From: Actinoplanes cyaneus
Lineage (GTDB): Bacteria; Actinomycetota; Actinomycetes; Mycobacteriales; Micromonosporaceae
DNA length: 47,381 nt
Direction of reading: 5' to 3'
Assembly: GCF_016862095.1 (NCBI RefSeq)
Contig: NZ_BOMH01000083.1
Coordinates: forward strand, 1 to 47,381
The notes under the pieces were generated by a model. That model had not been told where the DNA came from, ran no database searches, and saw only the letters and a program-made list of their open reading frames with translations. The position numbers and the translations under genes were made by a program. Shown here in pieces: positions 32,174-41,634 of the stretch (positions are counted from its first letter, which is position 1; every line of letters starts with the position of its first letter).

Positions 32174-33150
32174 CGACCCATTCCTGGCGGGCACCGGCCC
32201 GCAAGACAGCGCTGTGGTCCACCCTGGCGGCGCTCGGCGTGCTGGCGGTCACTTCCGCCATCGTCTGGACCTGGCGCAACGACCTGCCGGATCCACTCGC
32301 CACACACTGGGGCGGGCGCTCCTCCGTACCGGACGATTTCATGTCGTTGGATCTTCTGCTGTTCAGCACCGCGCTGATGGTGGTTCTTTTCTGCGGCCTG
32401 TTCGGCGCGATCGCCTGGTTCTGGGGTGCCACCGCGGCGACCCGGCGGATGGTGGCGGCGTCGACCGTCTGGACCGGTGGCCTCGGCGGGGCCCTGCTGC
32501 TGCTCACGGCCGGTTCCCAGCGCGGCCTGCAGGACGCCCATCAAGCGACGGTACGAGGATGGGCCGTCACCGCCGCGATCGTCGTGCCGCTGGTGCCCGC
32601 GATCGCCGCAGCCCTGCTGGTGCCCGGCGACCCGCACGAGCCGGCCGGTGGGCCGGTCGCCGCGGACGCCCCGCGCCTCGGCCTGACCGGCGACGAGCGT
32701 GCCGTGTGGATCCGCCGCGCCGACGGCGGCCCCGGACTGGTCGTGGGCGGCATCGCGGTCGTCGTCACCACTCTGCTCGCCGTGCTGCTGCGGCAATGGG
32801 CGCTGCTGGTCGTGCCGGTGCTGCTGGTGGTGCTGTTCACCACGATGTTCGCCTTCACGGTGCGGGTCGACGCCACCGGGCTGACCGTGCGTTCGCTGGT
32901 GGGCTGGCCGGGCACGCACGTCCCGGCCGACGAGGTGCAGCGTGCGTCGGTCACCGAGGTGAACGCGGTGCGCCAGTTCGGCGGCTGGGGCTGGCGCCTG
33001 GGCCGCGGCGGCCGGGTCGGTGTCGTGCTTCGCTCAGGTACCGGGCTGCTCGTCGAACGCAGCGGCGGCCGCTCCCTGGTGGTGACCGTCGACGACGCCG
33101 TCACCGGTGCGGCCCTGCTCAACACCCTGGCCGACCGGACCCGGAACTGA
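32170..33150 (+). CDS. DUF1648-domain membrane protein
   Basis: This 326-residue protein starts with a helix, then the DUF1648 motif LPDPLATHWGG with SSVPDDFMS, followed by four or five further helices. The C-terminal ~100 residues form a PH-like/DUF domain (VRVDATGLTVRSLVGWPGTHVP). It resembles YvdS/SdpI-like proteins, some of which give immunity or act in envelope stress, but no function is proven. It is translationally coupled to the GntR gene. Confidence 0.82.
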   Translation: MTTHSWRAPARKTALWSTLAALGVLAVTSAIVWTWRNDLPDPLATHWGGRSSVPDDFMSLDLLLFSTALMVVLFCGLFGAIAWFWGATAATRRMVAASTVWTGGLGGALLLLTAGSQRGLQDAHQATVRGWAVTAAIVVPLVPAIAAALLVPGDPHEPAGGPVAADAPRLGLTGDERAVWIRRADGGPGLVVGGIAVVVTTLLAVLLRQWALLVVPVLLVVLFTTMFAFTVRVDATGLTVRSLVGWPGTHVPADEVQRASVTEVNAVRQFGGWGWRLGRGGRVGVVLRSGTGLLVERSGGRSLVVTVDDAVTGAALLNTLADRTRN

Positions 33151-33420
33151 ATTGTCACCGACCACACCGATCCGGCTCCGGATCCACCGGTCGCAGTACC
33201 CGCGGCCGGCGGTCCGGACGGTGGCCATAGGCGTGCGCCGCGACCGCCGTCCGGAACTCGCGCCGAGCCACCCATGTCGGCTCCGCGGACCCGGCCGAAC
33301 GCTCATTGGTCACGGCTCGATCATCGGCGGGCCGTTCAGCAACGGCGTCAGCCCGGTGCGCACGTGGACGTACACAAGTCTGCGTAGCGCCGACCCGGGG
33401 GTCGCCGTGTCAGGGCGCGG
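33151..33420. other. Gene-free convergent region
   Basis: These 270 bases lie between the DUF1648 gene and a convergent SDR gene. No frame with recognisable protein similarity, no clear hairpin with T-run and no repeat array were seen. Confidence 0.5.
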
Positions 33421-34188
33421 TCAGGCTCGGCGTTCGTCGAGCTGGTTGCCGCCGTCGACGACGATCACCTGGCCGGTGATGTAGGCGGCCTTCGGCGAGG
33501 CGAGGAAGGCGACCGCGGCCGCCACCTCGTCCGGCCGGCCCGGGCGGCCCACCGGGGTCGCGGCACCGGCCCTCAGTTCCTCCGGGGTGCTGGACGCGGT
33601 CGCGATCCAGCCCGGCGCGACGCTGTTCACGGTCACGCCGTAGGGGCCTGCCTCCAGCGCCCACGTGCGGGTCAGTGCGTCCATGCCGGCCTTCGCCGCG
33701 GCGTACGCCGACTGGCCCGGAACGCTGACCAGGGGACCGGTCACCGAGGAGATGTTGACCACCCGCCCGTGTCCCCGTGCGACCATGTGCGGCAGCACCA
33801 GGCGGGTCACGTTGAAACAGGTGGTCAGGCTCACGGCGAGCTGCCGGTCGAACTCGGCGGGGTCGAGGTCGCCGAGCTCGGCGGAGCGGTCACCGTGCCC
33901 GGTCTGAGCCATGCCGGCGTTGTTGACCAGCACGACCGGGTCGCCGATCGTGGCGCGGACGTCAGCGACCAGGCGTTGTGCCTGCTCGCGGTCGCGCAGG
34001 TCGGCGACCAGGCCGACGGTGTCGTTGCCGAGCTCGGCGGCCCGGTCGTGGACGCGTCCGGTGGTGGCCGTGATCGCGACCCGGAAGCCGGCCGCGATCA
34101 GTTCCTGCGTGATCGCGAAGCCGATGCCCTGAGGGCTGCCGACGCCGGTCACCAGCGCTGCCCCGGCCCGATTGTCGAATGCTGTCAT
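33421..34188 (-). CDS. Short-chain dehydrogenase/reductase (classical SDR)
   Basis: This 255-residue oxidoreductase has the cofactor motif VTGVGSPQGIGFA, VNNAGMAQ, the catalytic Ser in NISSVTGP, the Tyr-x-x-x-Lys in SAYAAAKAGM, and a C-terminal GQVIVVDGGNQL. It belongs to the FabG-like group and uses NAD(P)H to reduce a carbonyl; the substrate is unknown. ATG 34188 is chosen; GTG 34194 two codons upstream is possible. The next gene upstream on the same strand ends about 80 bases away. Confidence 0.9.
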   Translation of the reverse strand: MTAFDNRAGAALVTGVGSPQGIGFAITQELIAAGFRVAITATTGRVHDRAAELGNDTVGLVADLRDREQAQRLVADVRATIGDPVVLVNNAGMAQTGHGDRSAELGDLDPAEFDRQLAVSLTTCFNVTRLVLPHMVARGHGRVVNISSVTGPLVSVPGQSAYAAAKAGMDALTRTWALEAGPYGVTVNSVAPGWIATASSTPEELRAGAATPVGRPGRPDEVAAAVAFLASPKAAYITGQVIVVDGGNQLDERRA

Positions 34189-34267
34189 GATCACCCATCA
34201 TCGGCGAGCCGTACCCGGGCGGTCAGGAGATCGTGCCTCTCTTCTCACCTGACCCGCGAGCCGGCGG

Positions 34268-35938
34268 TCAGCGCAGGCAACCGTCCGGAAGAAGGAACCA
34301 GCGGAGCTTCTCGAAACCCGCGGGCAGATCGAGGCGTACGCCATCGGCCGGCTCCGTGCGGGCCGCGAGCACCGCCCGGGCCTCGTCCAGGTAACCCGCG
34401 AGCGCGTCCTCGCCCACGGTGGCCGTGGGCACCGGTGGTGTCGTGACCGTGCCGTCGGCGGCCAGCCGCAGGTCGGCGAGCCGCACGGTCGGGGGAGTGT
34501 GCCGCACATGTGCCCACCGCCCCGTACGCGGATCGAACCGGTAGTCCGGCAGCAGGCGCGAACCGTGCCGGGCGATCAGCAGCACCGCCTCGATCAGGTA
34601 GTCCGCGACCGTGTCGGAGATGAAGTAGTTGAAGTTGAGCCGCGACCAGCCCGGCTTGATGCCCTCCCAGCCGTCGAGGATCTCGTCCCGGAACTCGCGG
34701 GAGTGCGCCTCGTCGATGCCGAGCAGCCGGTGCCCGTACGGCCCGGCACACGAGCAGCCGCTACGGGCCTGGATGCCGAACAGGTCGTTGAGCAGCGCGG
34801 CCACGTAGTTGTGGTGCAGGTACTTGTCACCGGCGCGGATCTGGAAGGAAACAATCGACAGGCGGTCGGCTTCGGCGTCACCGAGGATCTCGATGTGTGG
34901 CTCGGCGAGCCAGCGCTGCTTGGCACGCTGCCACAGAGCGTGCTCGCGAGCGGCGATCAGGTCGGTGCCGACGGCGTCCTTCACCGCGAACACCAGCCCG
35001 GCACGGATCGACTCGACGATCGCCGGGGTGCCGCCCTCCTCCCGGACGACCGGGTCCTCGAGGTAGCGGTGGCCGGTCGGATCGACGTACGCCACGGTGC
35101 CGCCGCCCGGGGTGACCGGCACCCGGTTGGTCATCAGCCGCCGGTCGACGACCAGGACACCCGGGGTCTGCGGGCCGCCGGCGAACTTGTGCGGCGACAG
35201 GAAGACGGCGTCCTTGCCGGCCATCGAGATCGGCACGTACGGTCCTGCCGCGGCGTAGTCCCACACCGACAGCGCGCCGTGCTCGCGCAGGACGGCGGAG
35301 ACGGCCGCCGTGTCGGTCAGGATGCCGGTGACGTTCGACGCGGCGGAGAAGCTGCCGATCCGGACGGGGCGGTCCGCGTACGCGATCAGCGCCTCCCGCA
35401 GGGCGTCGAGGTCCACGTGCCCGGTGCCGTCCGACGCGATCTCGACGACATCGGCGATGGACTCACGCCAGGGCAACTCGTTGGAGTGGTGCTCGTAGGG
35501 CCCCACGAAGACCACGGGACGCTGGTCGCGGGGGATGTGCGCGGCCAGCCCGTACCGGTCGTCGAGGTTTTCTGGAATGCGCAGTCCGAGCAGCCCGGCC
35601 AGCTTGGCCACCGCGGCCGTCGCCCCGGAGCCGCAGAAGATCACCACGTGGTCCGGCCCGGCGCCGACGCTGCGGTGGATGATCGCCCGCGCCTCCTCAC
35701 GCAGTGCCCCGGTCTGCGCTCCGGTCGCGGACGCCTCGGTGTGCGTGTTGGCATAGCGGGTCAGCACCTGATCGCGGAGGAAATCTTCGACGAAGTCGAG
35801 CGCCTGCCCGGATGCCGTGTAGTCCGCGTAGGTGATCCGCCGCGGACCGAACGGTCCGTCGAGGAGTTGCCCGGCGCCGAGGAGGCCGTCGCGGATCCGT
35901 GCCAGCATGCCGTTACCCGTGTCGCTCATGTCGTCCAT
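34268..35938 (-). CDS. Class V aminotransferase-fold PLP enzyme (cysteine desulfurase-like)
   Basis: This 556-residue enzyme is longer than usual family members (about 400). It shows a start YADYTASGQAL, a TH-TE region, GSGATAAVAKL, HHSNELPW, Asp in VWDYAAAGP and the PLP lysine K251 in LSPHKFAGG. A GCSCAGPYGH loop resembles the cysteine loop of desulfurases. The last ~90 residues are an extra unrecognised domain. It may be a desulfurase, isopenicillin-epimerase-like or selenocysteine-lyase-like enzyme; sequence does not decide. ATG 35938, with ATG 35929 as an alternative. Confidence 0.83.
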   Translation of the reverse strand: MDDMSDTGNGMLARIRDGLLGAGQLLDGPFGPRRITYADYTASGQALDFVEDFLRDQVLTRYANTHTEASATGAQTGALREEARAIIHRSVGAGPDHVVIFCGSGATAAVAKLAGLLGLRIPENLDDRYGLAAHIPRDQRPVVFVGPYEHHSNELPWRESIADVVEIASDGTGHVDLDALREALIAYADRPVRIGSFSAASNVTGILTDTAAVSAVLREHGALSVWDYAAAGPYVPISMAGKDAVFLSPHKFAGGPQTPGVLVVDRRLMTNRVPVTPGGGTVAYVDPTGHRYLEDPVVREEGGTPAIVESIRAGLVFAVKDAVGTDLIAAREHALWQRAKQRWLAEPHIEILGDAEADRLSIVSFQIRAGDKYLHHNYVAALLNDLFGIQARSGCSCAGPYGHRLLGIDEAHSREFRDEILDGWEGIKPGWSRLNFNYFISDTVADYLIEAVLLIARHGSRLLPDYRFDPRTGRWAHVRHTPPTVRLADLRLAADGTVTTPPVPTATVGEDALAGYLDEARAVLAARTEPADGVRLDLPAGFEKLRWFLLPDGCLR

Positions 35939-35986
35939 TCAAGGCGTATACGTCGGTGCGGTTCAATCGGCCGAAGCTGCCGTCGT

Positions 35987-38900
35987 TCAACTCATCCGGC
36001 CCACCGTCTCCCGCAGCCGGCGCAGATCACGCCGCCGCTGCTCGAGCGTGGTGGCGACACCGACCAGGAGCATGCCGCCGATCGCGAGGGGCACCCAGCG
36101 CGGCACCAGGTCCCAGACCTGGGCGAGTTCGTGCAGGGCGGTCAGGCCCACCACGACCGCGCCGCAGACCGCCGGCGCCTGCAGCCGGGCGAGCGCTCCG
36201 GCGACGAGCACCGCCAGGCCGGCCAGTCCGAGCAGCAACCGGCGGGCGTATTGCGGCTCGTCCGGGCTGCTGGCCGAGATCACCGCCAGGGTGGGGAGGA
36301 ACCCGGCGGCCAGCGCCGCGCCGTAGGCGGTCCAGGACGGCAGCTCGGGCCGGCTCCGGCGGGCCCGCCAGCCGGCCAGCAGAGCGAGCGCGGCGGCCGG
36401 CACGGTGTAGAGCTCCGCCGTGCCGGCCTGCCTGGCGGAGAGAAACAACCACCATCCGAGCAGCGCGCACCCGGCGGCGCCGAGCGCGTACCGGAAGCGG
36501 ACCGGCAGCGACTCGTCCGGCCGCAACGCTCGGATCGCCAGGACGGCCGCCCACAGCGTGGCGATCAGTGCCGCCCGGCTGAGGGTGCCGGCGGTCAGCA
36601 GGGCGACCAGCGCCGACACCTGGGCCACCGCGCTGACCGCAAGAGCCTCGCGCGGGCGGTACGTGGCCAGGACCCAGGCGAGGACCATGAGGGCGGCCGC
36701 GGCGGCGAGGACGGTCAGCGCGACACCGCCGGGTTCCAGGCCGGCCAGGCCGTGTGCCCCGATGTGGGCCACCACGACCAGCGCCGCAGATCCGCCCGCC
36801 CAGCCGGTGACGCGGCTCGTCAGGTCGCGCCCCGCCAGGCCGGCGGACACTCCGGCCACGGCGACCAGAGCGAAGGCTGCCAGCAGGGCTCCCGGTCGCG
36901 ATGCCGCACCGGCGACCCCGGCGGCGGCAAGCAGCCCGAAGGCGCTCAGGAGCACCGGTCGCCGCCCGTCCAGCATTGACACGCCCGCTCGCGACGGCCG
37001 GCTGCTCGTGCCGGACGCAACCCGTGGCTCGTCAGCGGGCGGGCCGCCGGTGACCGTCGACGCGCGGCTGCGGTGGGTCAAGGTGAGCGCCAGCACGCCG
37101 GCGAGACCGGCCACCACCTGCGACAGCGGGACCGTCGGCCACGGTGCCCGGGCTGCCGCCAGTGCGAGGGGGACGGCCGTGGCGAGCAGCGGGGCCGCGG
37201 TCCACGCCGAGAGGGCGAGCCAGGCCGCGGCCGCGGTCATCAGGATCGCGGCGACCGTTGCCCAGGACACCGGCGGCGTGCTCGGCCCGTCGAGAGCCAG
37301 CAGCGCCGCGAGGTCCTCCGCGGTGAAGGCCAGCAGACCGACTGCGAGCAGGGCCGCGGCGATCGGCGCGAGCGGGGCTGTCCGCAGGGTGGCGACCAGG
37401 ATCAGGGCCGCGCCGGCGTAGAGCTGCGCCGGATCGTCGCCGGCGGCGCTCCACAGCGGAGTGCTGGTCACCAGCAGCAGGGCGACCCCGGTCGACCACG
37501 GTTCGTACCCGGGGATCCGGCGGGCGGCCAGACACATCAGCACGGTCACCGCGAAGAGGGCCCGGACCTGCACGGTGAAGGAAGTCTCCGCCGCGATCAG
37601 GCCGAGCCAGACCGTGGGTGCCACAGCGACGAGCCCGACGACCATGGCTGCCTCGCCGAGAAGGTTCTTTCCTTCGACAGGTCGGCGGCGGACGAACAGG
37701 GCGGTGCCGACGGCGATCACGGCGACAGCCGCGCACACGCCGGACCCGACTCCCGCATCGCCGAGGTCGGCGACCAGCGCGTGGGTGGCGGCAACCACGG
37801 TCACCGTGAGCCGCGCGGCCCGGGACGCCCGCGCTTCCCGGCCGGTGAGCGCCGCCCAGCCGGGCCCGGCAGAGATCACCGTTGCCAGCGCGGCGGAGGA
37901 AACAACCATGCCCAGAACGGCCGCGGTCCACCACGGCAGGCCGAACGCCGCGGGCACCAGGAAACCCGTCGTGGCCAGCGCGGCCAGAGCCAGGTCGGCG
38001 CGGAACCGGGCGGGCACCAGGACGGCGCAGGCGAGGACGACGGTGACCGCCGCGACCACCAAGTCCCATCGTGGCCCGGTAGCAGCGCTCGGATCCCAGC
38101 CCGGTGCGCCCACCGTTGCCGTCAGCTGTGCCCCGAGCATCGGCTGGGCCGCTGCGATGCTGTTCCCCGCGGCGACCACGACGTTCGCGGCCACTGCGAG
38201 AGCGGGCACCGCCGCCACCACGAGCGCCGAGATCCACGGCCCGTCCCGCACCGGCTCCGGCAGCCGGGACCGGAGGGCCCGCGCGGCCACCGCGACGACG
38301 AGGGCCACCACGGACAGGCGCAGGACCGCCGTACCGTCGTCGCCCAGCCGCAGTGACCACGCGCTCGCGGCGATGCCGGCAGCCAGCGTGAGCAACCCCG
38401 CGGCCCAGGCCTGAGCGACCCGGTGCCCGGCGAGCACCGCGCCCACCGTGACCACGATCGCGACCAGCACCAGCGCGCCACCCGCTGCCGCCGTCGCGCC
38501 CGCACCGCCGGCGACGCCGATCCCCAGGAGCGCGAGAGCCGCGGCCGCGAGAGCGGCGACGAAACCGCAGAGGTACGCCACCGGCCCCACCCCGGAAGTC
38601 GCGAACCGGACCCGGCGCAGGGCGGCGACATTCACCGCCGTGGTGCCGCTCAGTGCGAGCGACCATCCCGTCGCGTCCGCGTGGACAGCAGCCGCCAGCA
38701 GCGGAAACACCGGCTGCGCGATGACGAGGGCGGAGATCTTCGGCCCGGGGAGACCGACAAGCCGGCCGTATCCGAACCCGATCGCGGCGGTCACGGCGCT
38801 CACCACCGCCGCGAAGGTCGCGGGGCGCAGGGCGGTTGCCCCGAGCAGGTCGACCGACCAGGCCGCATACCCGTCGAGCAGGATCATCAGCAGCCCGACG

Positions 38901-39490
38901 GCGGCAAGGGTCTCCGCGGCGCCGGTCAGGCCACGACGTACGGCGAAAGGGGGAACCGCGAGCACGGCGGCGGTTGCGGCGGCCAGAATGGCGGCCCGGC
39001 CGGCCACTCCGACCTGCGCCCACGCGACAGCGGTGAAAACGGCCGCCGCGACGACGAGCAACAACCCGCCCAGCGCGAAGAGAATGTTCTGCGCGGTGAG
39101 GGTCGTCAGCCGCCGCTCGGTCGAGGGCGGCAACGGAAGAAAAGCACCTGCCTGCTCCGGGCCGGCACCGGCAACCGGCGCCTGAACAGCCGGAACCGGC
39201 GGTTCGGCAGCCAGGGAGGGAGACGGGTCGAGAGCTGCCCGGACCGCCGCGCGAACCCGGGACGCGAGCACATCCCGCCGTCCCCGGACCTCCCCGATCC
39301 GCGTCTCCACCGCCGTCACCTCGGCCCGGGCCGCCTCCAGCCGTGCGCCCAGGGCGACCAGCTCCGCATTGAGCCGGATGACGTCGATCGCGTCGGCGTC
39401 CGGCGCTCGCCCGCACCCCGGACATCCGCCCTCCACCGGGGCGACCACCCCGCAATAGGGGCAGGGAAAACTGTCGAGGTCACCGCTCAT
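35987..39490 (-). CDS. Very large multi-pass membrane protein (SCO7613-like)
   Basis: This 1167-residue protein starts with a zinc ribbon (CPYCGVVAPVEGGCPGCG), then a helical coiled-coil-like region (~33-80), then more than 25 hydrophobic helices rich in Ala, Val and Leu up to the C-terminus. This layout matches the actinobacterial SCO7613 C-terminal-domain membrane proteins, of unknown function. The ATG at 39490 is chosen because it places the zinc ribbon near the start; ATG 39523 is also possible. High GC leaves long antisense open frames here, but those lack protein features. Confidence 0.85.
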   Translation of the reverse strand: MSGDLDSFPCPYCGVVAPVEGGCPGCGRAPDADAIDVIRLNAELVALGARLEAARAEVTAVETRIGEVRGRRDVLASRVRAAVRAALDPSPSLAAEPPVPAVQAPVAGAGPEQAGAFLPLPPSTERRLTTLTAQNILFALGGLLLVVAAAVFTAVAWAQVGVAGRAAILAAATAAVLAVPPFAVRRGLTGAAETLAAVGLLMILLDGYAAWSVDLLGATALRPATFAAVVSAVTAAIGFGYGRLVGLPGPKISALVIAQPVFPLLAAAVHADATGWSLALSGTTAVNVAALRRVRFATSGVGPVAYLCGFVAALAAAALALLGIGVAGGAGATAAAGGALVLVAIVVTVGAVLAGHRVAQAWAAGLLTLAAGIAASAWSLRLGDDGTAVLRLSVVALVVAVAARALRSRLPEPVRDGPWISALVVAAVPALAVAANVVVAAGNSIAAAQPMLGAQLTATVGAPGWDPSAATGPRWDLVVAAVTVVLACAVLVPARFRADLALAALATTGFLVPAAFGLPWWTAAVLGMVVSSAALATVISAGPGWAALTGREARASRAARLTVTVVAATHALVADLGDAGVGSGVCAAVAVIAVGTALFVRRRPVEGKNLLGEAAMVVGLVAVAPTVWLGLIAAETSFTVQVRALFAVTVLMCLAARRIPGYEPWSTGVALLLVTSTPLWSAAGDDPAQLYAGAALILVATLRTAPLAPIAAALLAVGLLAFTAEDLAALLALDGPSTPPVSWATVAAILMTAAAAWLALSAWTAAPLLATAVPLALAAARAPWPTVPLSQVVAGLAGVLALTLTHRSRASTVTGGPPADEPRVASGTSSRPSRAGVSMLDGRRPVLLSAFGLLAAAGVAGAASRPGALLAAFALVAVAGVSAGLAGRDLTSRVTGWAGGSAALVVVAHIGAHGLAGLEPGGVALTVLAAAAALMVLAWVLATYRPREALAVSAVAQVSALVALLTAGTLSRAALIATLWAAVLAIRALRPDESLPVRFRYALGAAGCALLGWWLFLSARQAGTAELYTVPAAALALLAGWRARRSRPELPSWTAYGAALAAGFLPTLAVISASSPDEPQYARRLLLGLAGLAVLVAGALARLQAPAVCGAVVVGLTALHELAQVWDLVPRWVPLAIGGMLLVGVATTLEQRRRDLRRLRETVGRMS

Positions 39491-39600
39491 CGCGTCAGTC
39501 TCGCGGATGCCCGCAAGAATCATCCCGCCTGGATGAGGCGGGAATCCGGGCGGCTCAGCGGGACAGTCGGCACCCCGGGCGGGGACTACCATCTCGCAAG

Positions 39601-40317
39601 GTGAACATCGCTCACCTGTCGGACCTGCACTTCGGCGTCCACGACTCCGAGGCGGCGGCGTCCCTGGTGGCCGATGTGGCCGCGGCGGCGCCGCACCTGA
39701 CCGTGGTCACCGGGGATCTGACGATGCGCGCCCGGCCCGCCGAGTTCCGGCTGGCCCGGGCGTTCCTCGACCGCCTGCCGTCCCCGGTCCTGGTGGTGAC
39801 CGGCAACCATGACCTGCCGCTGGACAGCCCGGCACGCCTGTTCCGCCCCTACGACCGCTACCGCGCGGCGATCTCGGCCGAGCTCGACCCGGTGGTCCAC
39901 GTCCCGGGGCTGACCGCCGTGGGCCTGCAGTCGATGCCGCGGTGGCGCTGGAAGGACGGCCGGGTCCGCCGCTCCCAGGTGACCCTGGTGGAGTCCACTT
40001 TCGCCGCCGCGCCCCCCGGCGACCTGCGCCTGGTCGCGCTGCACCACCCGCCGTTCGGGCGGATGCTGATGAACGGGCGCGCTCTGCTGGGCGCCGGCGC
40101 CGACCTGTTGCTGGCCGGGCACACCCACCATCCGGACGTACGGCCGATGAACGGCACCACAGTGGTGGTGGCCGGCACGTCGACAAGCCGCCGCACCCGC
40201 CTCACCCCGAGCTCCTGGAGCCGCATCGCGACCGGCGACGGCGTCATCACCGTGACCGAACGCCACTTCACCGGCGGCGGCTGGCAGACCGCCCGCCTGC
40301 TCACGGTTCCGGCGTAA
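39601..40317 (+). CDS. Metallophosphoesterase (calcineurin-like)
   Basis: This 238-residue enzyme has all five metal motifs of the family: NIAHLSDLHFG, VVTGDLTM, VVTGNHDLP, ALHHPPFG and LAGHTHHPD. It binds two metal ions and cleaves phosphodiesters or phosphomonoesters; closest in layout to CpdA-like 3',5'-cyclic nucleotide phosphodiesterases. GTG 39601 lies 8 bases after TACCAT (39587-39592), so possibly leaderless. It is divergent from the large membrane-protein gene and convergent with the small kinase. Confidence 0.9.
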   Translation: MNIAHLSDLHFGVHDSEAAASLVADVAAAAPHLTVVTGDLTMRARPAEFRLARAFLDRLPSPVLVVTGNHDLPLDSPARLFRPYDRYRAAISAELDPVVHVPGLTAVGLQSMPRWRWKDGRVRRSQVTLVESTFAAAPPGDLRLVALHHPPFGRMLMNGRALLGAGADLLLAGHTHHPDVRPMNGTTVVVAGTSTSRRTRLTPSSWSRIATGDGVITVTERHFTGGGWQTARLLTVPA

Positions 40318-40351
40318 GAAACCTACGACCGGACCGTGACGCGGATGCTGC

Positions 40352-40993
40352 TCAGCGGTGGGCGACGACCACCTCGGTGGCGGGGTCGTGGGTGAGGTGC
40401 GGGGGACCGGCGGCGATCACGGTGGCGCGGGACCAGGGCTGTTCGCGCAGCATGAACGGCAGTTCCTCGCGTAACCAGTTCGCCACGTGCTCCCGCTGCG
40501 AAGGCTGGTCGCCGTCGCGGGCTGCCAGCAGGCGTTCCTGCTCGTCGAGGTCGCCCTGCAGGTAGATCGAGGCGTCGAGCCACGGCGTTAGCTCCGCACG
40601 CAGGACGCCGGTGCCCTCCACCCAGACGAAGGTCGCACCGGCAGGGACGGTGATCGAGCCGGGCCGGCCGTGGGCGATCCAGGCTTCCGGGCGGCAGTCC
40701 ACCGCCGTACCGCGATGCAAGGGTTGCAAGACCGTGGTGGCGAGGACGTCGCCCCAGTCGAAGAAGGCGTGATGCCACGCCACGTCGTCGGTGTGCACGA
40801 CCGCCGAGCCGGGCACCAGCTCGCGAAGCCGCTCCGCGAGCGTCGTCTTCCCGGACCCGCCGCGCCCGTCGATCGCGATCACCCGCGGCCGCCCGGAGAC
40901 GCCGGGGGACGCCGCGTGCAGCCGCCGGACCACCTCGGCGATGGGCACCACCCGCCAGCCGGAGGCCTCGGGCTCGCCCGGATGCAGTCGCAT
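40352..40993 (-). CDS. P-loop kinase, uridine kinase-like
   Basis: This 213-residue protein has the Walker A sequence VIAIDGRGGSGKTTLAERL, followed by DDVAWHHAFFDWGDVL and FVWVEGTGVL, as in actinobacterial uridine/cytidine kinase-like ATP-binding proteins. The phosphate acceptor is not proven. ATG 40993 is chosen because GGAG lies 7 bases upstream (in TGGAGTCGGACG); longer starts at 41011 or 41053 lack a site. Confidence 0.82.
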   Translation of the reverse strand: MRLHPGEPEASGWRVVPIAEVVRRLHAASPGVSGRPRVIAIDGRGGSGKTTLAERLRELVPGSAVVHTDDVAWHHAFFDWGDVLATTVLQPLHRGTAVDCRPEAWIAHGRPGSITVPAGATFVWVEGTGVLRAELTPWLDASIYLQGDLDEQERLLAARDGDQPSQREHVANWLREELPFMLREQPWSRATVIAAGPPHLTHDPATEVVVAHR

Positions 40994-41213
40994 CGTCCGA
41001 CTCCACCACATCCGGGCCGGCGGCGCCACTCCGCTCGGCCCGGCGATCGTCACCACGGCTCTGACCTGCCCGTGCTGACCAGTCCGGCGCCTAGGGCTGT
41101 GCGCGCCGGCCGGTCCCGTGCCGGTGGCCTGACCGCGACGAGGCGCGCACTTCCGGGTGATCCTTGCGGTGCGTCCTGGGCTTACGGCAGGCGGCCGGAC
41201 ATACTGGTGGTAG

Positions 41214-41558
41214 ATGGACAAAACAACGGACCGCTACTTCACGATCCACGCGCACCCGATCGGGCCCGACGGTGACCGGCTGCCGACGTGCCGGATCGAA
41301 CTCGCCGGCTCCTTCGACATCGGCGCCCGGGTGGAGTTGCGGGCGGCATTGCACACCGCGGCGGGGACCGGTGCGCCGATCCTGGTCGACCTGAGCCGGG
41401 TGCGGTTCATCGACTCGGAATCGCTCAGCGCGCTGATCTCCGGTTATCTCGCCGCCGAACGTGCCGGCCTGTCCTTCCGGCTGACCGGCGCGGTCGGCAT
41501 CGTGCGGCGCGTGATCACCGTCATCGGCCTCGACCACCTGCTCGACCCGCCGCGGTGA
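41214..41558 (+). CDS. STAS-domain protein, anti-sigma factor antagonist-like
   Basis: This 114-residue protein fills one STAS domain. It has CRIELAGSFDIGARVEL and the phosphorylation loop VRFIDSESLSALI, with Ser68/Ser70 at the place of the regulated serine in SpoIIAA/RsbV. Such proteins bind an anti-sigma kinase when unphosphorylated and free a sigma factor. No partner kinase is next to it. The gene is convergent with a phosphoesterase gene. Confidence 0.86.
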   Translation: MDKTTDRYFTIHAHPIGPDGDRLPTCRIELAGSFDIGARVELRAALHTAAGTGAPILVDLSRVRFIDSESLSALISGYLAAERAGLSFRLTGAVGIVRRVITVIGLDHLLDPPR

Positions 41559-41634
41559 CTGCCGTGCCGCGGTGGTCGCGGGACCCGCGCCGGCGATCCT
41601 GATCGGATGGACCGCCGGGCACGGAACACCGCCG

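Noticed and set aside
35987..39592. Long plus-strand frames under the large membrane-protein gene
   Set aside because: They are antisense shadows without motifs; the minus frame has a zinc ribbon and regular hydrophobic helices.
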